NCBI RefSeq assembly: GCF_018275325.1
Contig: NZ_JAGVQR010000004.1
Span: forward strand, 1,178,001 to 1,242,000
Source: Nocardioides palaemonis
GTDB lineage: Bacteria; Actinomycetota; Actinomycetes; Propionibacteriales; Nocardioidaceae
Direction: 5' to 3'
DNA length: 64,000 nucleotides
Part shown: piece by piece, positions 39,524 to 48,089 of the stretch
Numbering within the stretch: position 1 is the stretch's first letter
Layout of the letters: every line of letters starts with the position of its first letter
Notes under the pieces: generated by a model
What the model was told of the DNA's origin: nothing
The model's input: the letters and a program-made list of their open reading frames with translations, nothing else
The model's database searches: none
Made by a program: the position numbers and the translations under genes

Positions 39524-41878
39524 GTGAGCCGTGTCCTGCGCGGCGCCTGGAGCCGCCGGGGTGCCCTGGCGACCCTGGTGCTGATGACCCTCGTCGTGGT
39601 CGGCGGCGCCGTGACGGTGCTGCAGTTCGCCGTCGCCGCCGGCACGTCGCCGTGGCTGACGGCGCCGCTCCTGCTGATCGGGGCGGTGTCGGTCCCGAGC
39701 CTCGGCGCCGAGCTCGCGGCGGCTCGCCGCGAGGAGGTCGGCCTCGCCCGGCTGCGCGGCATCCACGGCCTGCGGCTGTGGCGCTTCGTGCTCGTCGAGC
39801 CGCTGCTCGCGATCGTCCTCGGCGCCCTGCTCGGCCTCGCCGTCGGCGCGGCCGGCACGGTCCTCGCCACCTCGACCTGGCTGGACGCGGCCGCCGACCC
39901 GCTCGGTCGCCGGGCGCTGCTGACCACGCTCGCCATCGCCGGCGTCGGCCTGGTCATCGTGTCGCTCGCCGCCGCGGCGGCGCTGCGTGAGCCGCTCGCC
40001 GTCCAGGTCGCCACCCGGCGCCGGCCGCGCCGCGCCACCACGCTCGTGGTGTTCCTCAGCGTGCTCGTCTTCGTCGGCGCCGGCGTCGCCGCCTACCGCA
40101 GCCGCGTCACCGACGGCGAGCCCGACCTCGTGGTGCTCGTCGGGCCGGCGCTCGTCGGCCTGGCCCTCGGCCAGCTCGCGATCTGGGTCGTCCGGATCGC
40201 CGCGCGCGGGCTCACCCCCGCCACCGAGAAGCGCGGGATCGGCGCCTTCCTCGCCGCCCGCCGCCTGGCGCGTGCGGACGACCTGGTGACGCCCGTACGC
40301 CTCGTGGTCGCCGCCGCGGTGGTCGGGACGCTCGCGCTGACCGGCGCCGTCGCGGTCGACGACTGGACCGCCGAGCAGTCCGCCGTCGACGTCCCCGGCA
40401 CCCGGACGATCGACGCCTCCGCGCTCGGTGCGATGGGTGCCGTCGACCTCACCGACCGGGTCGACCCCGAGGGCCAGCAGCTGATCGCCACCGCGACCGT
40501 GCCCAACGAGACCCGGCTCGCCGAGCGCCGGGCCTACGTCGACGCCGACCGCTGGGACGCCGTCGTCGGCGACTTCTACGACGGCACCCCCGCCGAGGCT
40601 GCCTCCGACGCCGTCCCGCGGCTCGCCGGCGACGCGCAGCCGCTCCAGGTCTCGGGCGGACGGCTGACCGTCACCGCGGCCGGGCTCGAGGTGCCGCCGC
40701 CGCGCACCTTCATCGGGCAGGGTGGCCAGCAGACCACCTCCGGCGGCGGACCCGCCGAGCTGGTCTTCAGCTACGTGACCTCCACGAACTCCTCGGGCAG
40801 CGCCACGGTGGGCTTCCGGGTCGGCGCCGACGGCCGCCCGGTGACGCGCTCGGTGCGGGTCGCGGACTGCGCCGACGGCTGCACGGTCACCGGGCTGAGC
40901 GTCGGGCGCGACGACCAGTCGTTCTTCGACCGGCGCGACTTCATCGTGCTGCTGCGCAGCGTGACGGTGGGCGACGTCGACCTCGTCGGCCAGCCGTGGG
41001 TCCCCGACGAGACCTCGCTGGACGCCTCCCTGGCCAACCGGTTCTTCCCGGGCTACCGCCCGCCGGACCCGCTCGTGGTCAACCGCACCGACGGGCTGCA
41101 GGTCGCGCTGCTGCCCGACGCCGCCCTCGAGCTGCGCCTCGACCTCGGCGACGCGGCCGTCCCCGTCCTCGCGGCCGGTGAGGCGGAGCCGCAGGCGCTG
41201 GACCTCGGTGGCGACGACCGCACCACCGACGTGCTCGCGGAGGCCGACAACCTGCCGCTCGTCGGCAGCGTCGGCACGCTCTCCGACATCCGGACCTCCG
41301 CGATCGGCTCCGGCCCGACCGTCCCGGCCGCCGAGGTCCAGGTCGTCGCGGCGGAGGGCACGCCCGCGTCGGTGCTCGACGCCGTCGCCGAGGCCACCGG
41401 GACGACCTGGCGCACCCGCGACTCGGTCCGCACCGCCCTCAGCGACGCCAACGGCGGCGCCCAGGCTGTGGCGTACGCCCTCACCGCCCTCGCCTGCGCG
41501 CTGGTCGCACTGCTCGCCCTGGGTGCGGGGGTGGCCCGGCACCTGCGCGACTACCGCCGCGACGTCGCGGCACTCCGCGTCGTCGGCATCTCCTCGGGAA
41601 CGGCCCGTCGTGCCGGTCGCGCCGAGGTCACCTCCCTCACGGCGATCGTCCTGGTCGCGGTGGTCGCCGGCGGCTGGCTCGCCGTCGACCTGCTGCTCGG
41701 CGGCCTGCCGCTGCTGAACGTCCCCGTCGCGGGGATCCCGCTCGACACGGCACCGCGCCCGTGGCCGCTCGTCGTTCCCGCGGTGGTCGCGGCCCTCGCC
41801 GTCGTCGTGGTCGGCGGCCGCGCCCGCGGCGTGCGCGCCTCGACCACCCGCCCCAGCCTGCTGCGTGAGGAGGACTGA
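39524..41878 (+). CDS. FtsX-like ABC permease 1
   Basis: 784 residues from GTG 39524. Four helices in the first about 270 residues, a very large extracytoplasmic domain (about 340-610, RTIDASALGAMGAVDLTDR...), then a C-terminal MacB/FtsX core (VAYALTALACALVALLALGAG, RDVAALRVVGISSGTARRAGRAEV, PRPWPLVVPAVVAALAVVVVGG). Type VII (MacB-like) transporters do not import but transmit mechanical work to the outside, for example to extract lipids, peptides or regulate wall hydrolases. TGATG overlap with permease 2. Confidence 0.85.
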   Translation: MSRVLRGAWSRRGALATLVLMTLVVVGGAVTVLQFAVAAGTSPWLTAPLLLIGAVSVPSLGAELAAARREEVGLARLRGIHGLRLWRFVLVEPLLAIVLGALLGLAVGAAGTVLATSTWLDAAADPLGRRALLTTLAIAGVGLVIVSLAAAAALREPLAVQVATRRRPRRATTLVVFLSVLVFVGAGVAAYRSRVTDGEPDLVVLVGPALVGLALGQLAIWVVRIAARGLTPATEKRGIGAFLAARRLARADDLVTPVRLVVAAAVVGTLALTGAVAVDDWTAEQSAVDVPGTRTIDASALGAMGAVDLTDRVDPEGQQLIATATVPNETRLAERRAYVDADRWDAVVGDFYDGTPAEAASDAVPRLAGDAQPLQVSGGRLTVTAAGLEVPPPRTFIGQGGQQTTSGGGPAELVFSYVTSTNSSGSATVGFRVGADGRPVTRSVRVADCADGCTVTGLSVGRDDQSFFDRRDFIVLLRSVTVGDVDLVGQPWVPDETSLDASLANRFFPGYRPPDPLVVNRTDGLQVALLPDAALELRLDLGDAAVPVLAAGEAEPQALDLGGDDRTTDVLAEADNLPLVGSVGTLSDIRTSAIGSGPTVPAAEVQVVAAEGTPASVLDAVAEATGTTWRTRDSVRTALSDANGGAQAVAYALTALACALVALLALGAGVARHLRDYRRDVAALRVVGISSGTARRAGRAEVTSLTAIVLVAVVAGGWLAVDLLLGGLPLLNVPVAGIPLDTAPRPWPLVVPAVVAALAVVVVGGRARGVRASTTRPSLLREED

Positions 41879-44800
41879 TGGTCCAGCTCTTCGGTGCCAT
41901 CGTCCGCGGCCTCCGGGCACGCGCGCTCCTCTCCGCGGGCTCGGTGCTGCTCACCGCGCTCGCGATCGGGTCGGCCGTGCTCGGCCCGGTGTTCTCCGAG
42001 GCCGTCACCAACTCCTACGTCGTCACCCGCCTCGAGGAGACGCCCGCCGGCCTCACCGGGCTGAGCCGCGTCTTCACGCCGGACGACGACTCGGACATCC
42101 CGACCGCCGAGGCCGACGCCGCGGCCGCGTCGGAGGAGCTCACCGAGGGCCCGTGGCAGGACCCGGTCACGATCGTGCAGTCCGAGCGGTTCAGCGCGCT
42201 GCGCGGCGTGACGACCTTCTGGGCGCGCGCCGACGCGTGCGACGCGCTCGAGATCGAGGGCCGCTGCCCGGAGGAGCAGGGCGAGGTGCTGATGCTCACC
42301 GGCGACCTGGCCAAGACCGGGGCGAAGATCGGGGAGCCGCTCACGCTGGCGATCTACGAGACGCCCGGCGTCCAGGAGCTCGGCCTGCCGCGGCCGGGCC
42401 TCGACGAGGTGGTCGTCGTCGGCACCTACGACACGCCCGCCGACGACGACGGCTGGCTGATCCCCGGCCGGCTGTCGAGCACCAACGAGCAGACCAGCAT
42501 CCAGGGCGGCTACCGCCCCTACGCCCCCGGCCCGCTCATCACCACGCCCGACACGGTCGAGGCGATGGGGGACTGGACGGTACGGGTCGACACCCGGCTC
42601 GACGTCGAGCCCGACCTGCTGCCCGCCGACCTCGACGTGGCGGCCGGTTCGGCCGACGACGTGCCGAGCGACGCGGCGATCCCGGTCGACGGCGGGACGC
42701 TCCAGGCCGATGACACCAACGACCTCGCCGGCGTGCTCGACGAGGTGCGCTTCCAGCAGTCCACGGCACGCAGCTCGATCGCCCCGGCGGTGCTGTCGCT
42801 CGTCCTGGTCGCCCTCGCGCTGCTGATGCGGCTGCTCAACGCCGCCAGCGAGCTGCGCGTCCCCGAGCTCGCGCTCGCCTCGCTGCGCGGCGTCACCGCC
42901 CGGCGCCTGTGGGGTCTCGGGCTCGCCGAGCCGCTCGTCCTGCTGCTCGTCTCGGCGCCGCTCGGCGTCGGCCTCGGCCTGGGGATGTCGGTGGTGCTGG
43001 TGCGCAGCTGGCTCGTGCCCGGGCTGCCGCTGCCCCTGCCGCTCGCCAGCTGGGTCGCGGCCGCGCTCGTGCTGGTCGCGGCGTTCGTGGTGGCGTGCGT
43101 GGCAGTCGGCCTGGTGGTGCGCGAGTCGCTGGCCTCGCAGCTCGCGGGTGTACGCCGTCCGGTCGCCGCCCGGCGCTGGTCGGTCGTCGCCCAGCTGAGC
43201 CTCGTGGCGCTGGCCGCCGCCACCCTCGTCAGCAAGCTCTCCGGCGGGTCGCCGGGCGAGCCCGACGCCACCGACCTCGTCCTCCCCGTGCTCCTCGCCG
43301 TCGTCGCCGGGCTCGCGGCGACGCGGACCGCGGCGGCCCTCGCCACCTGGTGGACCCGCCGCTCGCGCGGACGCTCGCTGAGCGGCTTCGTCTCCTCGCG
43401 GGCGATCTCGCGCCGCCAGGAGGGCACGCTCGTCATCCTGCCGATCACGGCTGCCATCGCGGTCGCGGTGTTCGGGGCGGGCGTCTACGACTCCGCCGCG
43501 ACGTGGCGCACCAGCGTCGCCGCCACGGCCTCGCCCGCCACGACGACCTGGTCGACCACCCTGTCGCTGCCCGACGCGGTCGAGCTGACCCGGCGCCTCG
43601 ACCCCGAGGGCGAGTGGATCATGGCGGCGGCGAGCGTCGCCTACCCCGGCGCGAACTTCTCGGTCGTCGACAGCAGCCGCCTCGAGCGGGTCGCGACCTG
43701 GCCGCCCACGTGGACCCCGGGTCGCGACGTCGCCCAGGTCGTCCGCGACATCGAGCCGGACGGCACCGTCCCCACCTTCTCCGGCACCCGGCTCAGCCTC
43801 ACCGTCGACAACGAGGCGGAGGTCGACGGCGGGCTGACCGCCGAGGTGCGCTTCGGCTCCCGGGCGGGCGTGCCGCAGAAGGTCTACCTCGGGCCGTTCC
43901 GGGCGGGCGAGACCACCCGCACCGCGAAGGTCCCGTTCTGCCGCAAGGGCTGCCCGCTCGAGGGCATGACCCTCGGCGGTGGCGCCGGCACCAACACCGC
44001 CATGAGCGGCACGCTGCGCGTGGTCGAGATCGCCGTCGACGGCACGCCGCTGGCCGGTGCGATCGACGGTGCGGCGTGGCGCCCGACCCCCGACGACGCC
44101 GTCCGGTCGTCGATCACCGACCTCCGCGAGGTCGACGGGGAGCTCGAGATGGACGTCGACACCGGCGACTCGGTCGGCATGGCGCGCCTCACCGCGGGCG
44201 GCATCGACCGGCAGCGCCCGACCCTGGCCGGACCCGGCGTCGAGGCGCGCGCGGTGCAGAAGCTCAACCAGGACTTCGGGTTCCTCCCTGTCGACACCAT
44301 CGGCGGCATCGGCGCGGTCGAGGGGATGCCGTTCACGGGTCCGTCCGGCCTGCTGATCGACTACTCGTCGTTCATCACCGACCGCAAGGTCTCCGACTCG
44401 CTGATCACGACCCACGTCCTCGCCCGCGGCGGCACCCCGTCGTCGATCACGCAGCAGCTGTCCGAATCGGGCCTGACGATCGGCACGACGCTCGCGCAGG
44501 AGCGGCGCGTGCTCGACCAGAGCGCGTACGCCCTCGCGCTGCGGCTCTACGCCGTCGTCGCCGCGCTGGTCGTGCTGATGGCGCTCGCCGGGCTCTTCGT
44601 CAGCGCGGCCGTCCAGCTGCCGGCCCGCCGCCGCGACGCCGCCGCGCTGCGGGTCGTCGGCGTGCCGCGCAGGTCGGTGATGGTCGCGGTGGTGCGCGAG
44701 CTCGGCGTGGTCCTGGGCAGCGCGGCGCTCGCCGGCATCCTGGCCGGCTCGCTGGCGCAGTGGGTCGTGCTGCGCACGATCACGCTCGGCTACGCCGACG

Positions 44801-44958
44801 CCTCCACCACGCCCGCGCTCGTCGCCGCGATCTCACCGCTGCGCCTGGTCGTGCTGGCGCTGCTCGCAGCCGCGGTCTTCGGCACCGTCGCGCTGATCAG
44901 CGCGTCGATGACCGTCCGCGGTGCACGCGGCGCGACGCTGCGCGAGACGGCCCGCTGA
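41878..44958 (+). CDS. FtsX-like ABC permease 2
   Basis: 1026 residues. N-terminal helix (LLSAGSVLLTALAIGSAVLGPVFSEAVT) and a first extracytoplasmic domain (about 45-275), several helices (290-560), a second large external region (about 565-860), and a terminal FtsX core (LYAVVAALVVLMALAGLFVSAAVQLPARRRDAAALRVVGVPRRSVM). Pairs with permease 1 as the second half of the transporter. Substrate unknown; two ATPases plus two giant permeases in this order recur in actinobacteria. Confidence 0.85.
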   Translation: MVQLFGAIVRGLRARALLSAGSVLLTALAIGSAVLGPVFSEAVTNSYVVTRLEETPAGLTGLSRVFTPDDDSDIPTAEADAAAASEELTEGPWQDPVTIVQSERFSALRGVTTFWARADACDALEIEGRCPEEQGEVLMLTGDLAKTGAKIGEPLTLAIYETPGVQELGLPRPGLDEVVVVGTYDTPADDDGWLIPGRLSSTNEQTSIQGGYRPYAPGPLITTPDTVEAMGDWTVRVDTRLDVEPDLLPADLDVAAGSADDVPSDAAIPVDGGTLQADDTNDLAGVLDEVRFQQSTARSSIAPAVLSLVLVALALLMRLLNAASELRVPELALASLRGVTARRLWGLGLAEPLVLLLVSAPLGVGLGLGMSVVLVRSWLVPGLPLPLPLASWVAAALVLVAAFVVACVAVGLVVRESLASQLAGVRRPVAARRWSVVAQLSLVALAAATLVSKLSGGSPGEPDATDLVLPVLLAVVAGLAATRTAAALATWWTRRSRGRSLSGFVSSRAISRRQEGTLVILPITAAIAVAVFGAGVYDSAATWRTSVAATASPATTTWSTTLSLPDAVELTRRLDPEGEWIMAAASVAYPGANFSVVDSSRLERVATWPPTWTPGRDVAQVVRDIEPDGTVPTFSGTRLSLTVDNEAEVDGGLTAEVRFGSRAGVPQKVYLGPFRAGETTRTAKVPFCRKGCPLEGMTLGGGAGTNTAMSGTLRVVEIAVDGTPLAGAIDGAAWRPTPDDAVRSSITDLREVDGELEMDVDTGDSVGMARLTAGGIDRQRPTLAGPGVEARAVQKLNQDFGFLPVDTIGGIGAVEGMPFTGPSGLLIDYSSFITDRKVSDSLITTHVLARGGTPSSITQQLSESGLTIGTTLAQERRVLDQSAYALALRLYAVVAALVVLMALAGLFVSAAVQLPARRRDAAALRVVGVPRRSVMVAVVRELGVVLGSAALAGILAGSLAQWVVLRTITLGYADASTTPALVAAISPLRLVVLALLAAAVFGTVALISASMTVRGARGATLRETAR

Positions 44959-44991
44959 GTCGGGGCCGGCGGTCCGCCCCGCCCGCGGCGT

Positions 44992-45084
44992 GTAGTCCAG
45001 TGGCGAGACGTCGCCCGCGTGGCGTAGTCCAGTGGCGAGACGTCGTCCAGAGACCCTTCGGACAGCGTCTGGCCACTGGACTAC
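44992..45084. repeat. Direct and inverted repeat, likely bidirectional terminator
   Basis: GTAGTCCAGTGGCGAGACGTCG occurs at 44992-45013 and 45024-45045; GCCACTGGACTAC at 45072-45084 is the reverse complement of the arm at 45024-45036, giving a 13-bp stem that encloses a smaller hairpin. It lies between the convergent permease and response-regulator genes. Confidence 0.85.
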
Positions 45085-45132
45085 CCCGACGTGCGCGTGA
45101 ACCCCCGGTGCAGCCGACCGCAGGCGGCGAGG

Positions 45133-45909
45133 TCAGCCGCAGCAGGGGTCGAAGCGGAAGCCCACCCCGCGGATCGTGCGGATCCACTCGTGGTCGACGG
45201 CGCCCCGGCGCAGCTTGCGGCGCAGGTTGGCCAGGTGCACGTCGACCACGTGGGTGCTGTCGGGGACGAACTCCGTCGCCCAGACGGCCTTGAGCAGGTC
45301 CTCCCGGCCGACCACCACGCCCGGCTTGCTGGCGAGGTGGGCGAGCAGGTCGAACTCGGTGCGGGTCAGGTCGACCTCGCGGCCCCGCACCCGCACCTCG
45401 CGGGCGTCGGGGTTGAGCTCGAGGTCGTCGCAGCCGAGCTCCGGGTCGGCGGTGGCGGTGGCGGTGGGACGCGGGGCGAGTGTGAGGCGACGGGCCGCGG
45501 GCGCGGACTCGGCGTACGCCTGGACCGGTTCGGCCGTGGCGCGCGGACGCCGGAAGAGCACTGCCACGCGGGCCTGCAGCTCGCGCATCGAGAACGGCTT
45601 GACGAGGTAGTCGTCGGCGCCGACCTCGAGACCGACCAGCCGGTCGACCTCGGCGTTGCGGGCGCTGACCACGATCACGTAGCAGTCGGTGAGCAGCCGG
45701 ATCTGGCGGCACACCTCGACGCCGTCGATGTCGGGCAGCGACATGTCGAGCGTGACGAGGTCAGGCCGGACGTCGCGGACGACCGCGAGCGCCTCGACCC
45801 CGGTGCGTGCCACGTGCACCTCGAAGCCGACCTGCACCAGCAGGCCCGAGATCAGGTCACCGACGTCGCCGTCGTCCTCGACGACGACGGCCGTTCTGTT
45901 GTTCACCAT
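45133..45909 (-). CDS. OmpR-type response regulator A
   Basis: 258 residues. REC domain with acidic EDD (11-13), phospho-Asp55 (VTLDMSLPD), DDYLVKPF, a 60-residue Ala/Pro-rich linker, and a winged helix (DLTRTEFDLLAHLASKPGVVVGREDLLKAVWA...VDVHLANLRRKLRR...IRTIRGVGFRF). Paralog of the regulator at 46052. No histidine kinase is encoded nearby, so it is an orphan regulator. ATG 45909. Confidence 0.92.
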   Translation of the reverse strand: MVNNRTAVVVEDDGDVGDLISGLLVQVGFEVHVARTGVEALAVVRDVRPDLVTLDMSLPDIDGVEVCRQIRLLTDCYVIVVSARNAEVDRLVGLEVGADDYLVKPFSMRELQARVAVLFRRPRATAEPVQAYAESAPAARRLTLAPRPTATATADPELGCDDLELNPDAREVRVRGREVDLTRTEFDLLAHLASKPGVVVGREDLLKAVWATEFVPDSTHVVDVHLANLRRKLRRGAVDHEWIRTIRGVGFRFDPCCG

Positions 45910-46051
45910 TCAATTGCCCCTGTGATCGAGTGTAGGTCGCAGGCCCCCCCGCGGCCAGTGGCGACGCGCCTCCTGTGGAGACAGTGCCGCCGGCTCGTCG
46001 TCCGCCCCCACGGCGGTCGACGAGGTGGTGCTCCGAGACGTGTGGTCCGGG

Positions 46052-46876
46052 TCAGAAGTCGAGCCCGCGGGCCCAGTCCTCGGAGTCGAACCGCGCCACG
46101 AGGTAGGGGCCGCCGCCTGCGCGGCGTCCCTCGCCCTCGCGGTCCATCCGGTAGCCGATGCCGCGGATCGTGTGGATCCAGGTGGCGTCGGAGTGCCGGC
46201 GCAGCTTGCCGCGCAGGTTGGCCACGTGCACGTCCACCAGGTGGTGGTCGTGGGTCAGCGCGCTGCTCCAGATCGCCAGCACCATCTCCTCGCGGGTGCA
46301 GACCCGCGACAGGTGGGTGGCGAGGTACTCGAGCACGTCGTACTCGATGCGGGTCAGCTCGACGATCGCGCCGTCGACCTGCACCTCGCGGCGGGCCGAG
46401 TTGATGACCAGGCCGGCGCCGCAGGAGATCGTCGTCGCCTCGTCGGCCGGCTGCGCCGGTGCGGGGACGCGCGGGGCCTGGGCCTGCGCCTCCTCGACGG
46501 CGGCGGCCGTGCGCGGGCGGCGGAACAGCGCCGCGACCCGGGCCCGGAGCTCGCGCGGCGAGAACGGCTTGAGGACGAAGTCGTCGGCGCCCACCTCGAG
46601 CCCGATCAGCTTGTCGACCTCCTCCGAGCGCGCGGAGACGATGACGATGTAGCAGTCGCTCGCCTCCCGGATGCGCCGGCAGACCTCGATGCCGTCCATG
46701 TGCGGCAGCGTCAGGTCGAGCGTCACCAGGTCGGGCGGGTCGGCCGCCGCGATGTCCACGGCGGCACGTCCGTCAGGCGCCGAGCTGACCCGGAAACCGG
46801 CGCCCTCGAGCGTCTCCACCAGAGCTGAAGAGATGTCTGGATCGTCCTCGACGACCAGAGCATGTAGATCCTGCAT
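46052..46876 (-). CDS. OmpR-type response regulator B
   Basis: 274 residues from ATG 46876. REC with EDD (10-12), phospho-Asp54 (VTLDLTLPHM), DDFVLKPF, a linker rich in Ala, Gln and Pro, and a winged helix (VELTRIEYDVLEYLATHLSRV...VDVHVANLRGKLRR...IHTIRGIGYRM) with a C-terminal extension. Strong similarity in order and wording to regulator A indicates tandem duplication. Separated from A by 142 bp, so each probably has its own promoter. Confidence 0.92.
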   Translation of the reverse strand: MQDLHALVVEDDPDISSALVETLEGAGFRVSSAPDGRAAVDIAAADPPDLVTLDLTLPHMDGIEVCRRIREASDCYIVIVSARSEEVDKLIGLEVGADDFVLKPFSPRELRARVAALFRRPRTAAAVEEAQAQAPRVPAPAQPADEATTISCGAGLVINSARREVQVDGAIVELTRIEYDVLEYLATHLSRVCTREEMVLAIWSSALTHDHHLVDVHVANLRGKLRRHSDATWIHTIRGIGYRMDREGEGRRAGGGPYLVARFDSEDWARGLDF

Positions 46877-47036
46877 GTCGAACCCCCACACCTTTACCGG
46901 GCGGTGACCCCACGTCCCGCCGCGCCTCCCGAACAAGCGTCGTTCGAATGGTAAGGGCACCGTTCCCCGTCACGGGAGATCAATGCCTGAGGTGGGATCA
47001 AGGTCTAGACCACCCAGTGTGGCGGAATCAACGGCG

Positions 47037-47984
47037 TTATGGTAAAGAATCCGTTTTTTCCGTCGTCAGGGTCAGGTTGACTGCCCGATTGACCCACGTG
47101 GAGACCTCTTCCATGCCGACACGCCGGTAGAGGCCGAGGGCTCCGGTGCGTGAGTCCGTGCTCAGCTCGGAGGTCGTCGTCCCGTGCTCACGAGCACGGG
47201 CGAACGCGTCGACGAGCAGGGCCTGGGCCAGCCCGCGGCCGCGCAGGTCGCGGCGTACGGCCAGCCGGTCGACGTAGCCGGTGCGGCCGTCGTCGGAGAC
47301 CAGCACCACCGCGACGCCGACCACGACCCCGTCGGGGTCGAGCACCACGCGCAGGTTCCACGGCTCGAACCCGGGCCGGCCGGACGTGACCGCCTCGAAG
47401 TCCTCGAAGCTCTCCCGGTCGCGCTCGGACCACTCCAGGAACGCGTCCTCCAGCACGTCGTGCGCCGCGCGCCGCTCGTCGGGCTCGGCGGCACGGACGG
47501 CGTACCCGGGAGGCAGCGGTCGCTCGGCGATGGTCGCCCCCTGGGGCAGCCGGAGCACCCAGCTGGTCCACCGGACGTGGAAGCCGAGCGCCTCGAGCAG
47601 CCGGTCGCCCGGCGACCCCTGCGGCACCGACATCCCCACCACGCTCGAGCCGAGGTCGCGGGCGCGGTCCTGGAGCCAGTGGGCGAGCCACGTGCCGATG
47701 CCGCGGCCGCGGTGGGACGGCGCGACGGCCGTGTCCGCGCGGTCCCGGCCCATCAGCTCGGCGTAGGCGACGATCGCGTCCCCGTCGAGGACGGCAACCG
47801 AGCGTGCGGCCAGGTCGTGGCTCGGGCGCGACCAGTCGCCGACGATGTCGGCCTCCTCGATCGCGACCTCGCCGGTGTCGGCGAGCTCCTGGGCCGCCAT
47901 CACCTCGAAGACCGCTCGGGCGTCGTCGAGGCGCAGCGGGCGGGTGGTGAGGCCGTCGGGCAGGGCGGGGGCGTTCACGGGCAT
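47037..47984 (-). CDS. Double GNAT-domain acetyltransferase (mycothiol synthase-like)
   Basis: 315 residues from ATG 47984. Two GNAT folds: N-terminal ADTAVAPSHRGRGIGTWLAHWLQDRARDLG and C-terminal YVDRLAVRRDLRGRGLAQALLVDAFARAREHG, each with the acetyl-CoA loop (RGRGIG, RGRGLA). The two-domain plan is that of MshD, which acetylates the cysteine of mycothiol precursor, but the real MshD cannot be confirmed here and a general N-acetyltransferase is possible. Confidence 0.78.
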   Translation of the reverse strand: MPVNAPALPDGLTTRPLRLDDARAVFEVMAAQELADTGEVAIEEADIVGDWSRPSHDLAARSVAVLDGDAIVAYAELMGRDRADTAVAPSHRGRGIGTWLAHWLQDRARDLGSSVVGMSVPQGSPGDRLLEALGFHVRWTSWVLRLPQGATIAERPLPPGYAVRAAEPDERRAAHDVLEDAFLEWSERDRESFEDFEAVTSGRPGFEPWNLRVVLDPDGVVVGVAVVLVSDDGRTGYVDRLAVRRDLRGRGLAQALLVDAFARAREHGTTTSELSTDSRTGALGLYRRVGMEEVSTWVNRAVNLTLTTEKTDSLP

Positions 47985-48077
47985 GCGAGGAGTGTGCTGC
48001 CTCACGTCGCGCGCTGTCGCGCGCTTATCCGCGCCCACCGGCCTCCTCGCGGAATGTCCTCAACGCCCCCGAGGCCC

Positions 48078-48083
48078 TACCGT
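48078..48083 (+). promoter_or_regulatory. -10 element (TACCGT), leaderless start at 48090
   Basis: Six nt before the GTG start. Confidence 0.5.
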
Positions 48084-48089
48084 TGACGG

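Noticed and set aside
38963..41920. 985-codon open frame antisense to the ABC genes
   Set aside because: Composition (Gly/Arg/Asp repeats without hydrophobic cores) and complete overlap with an ATPase and permease with clear motifs.
41551..44415. 954-codon open frame antisense to permease 2
   Set aside because: Same reason: mirror of strong coding bias on the plus strand, no domains.
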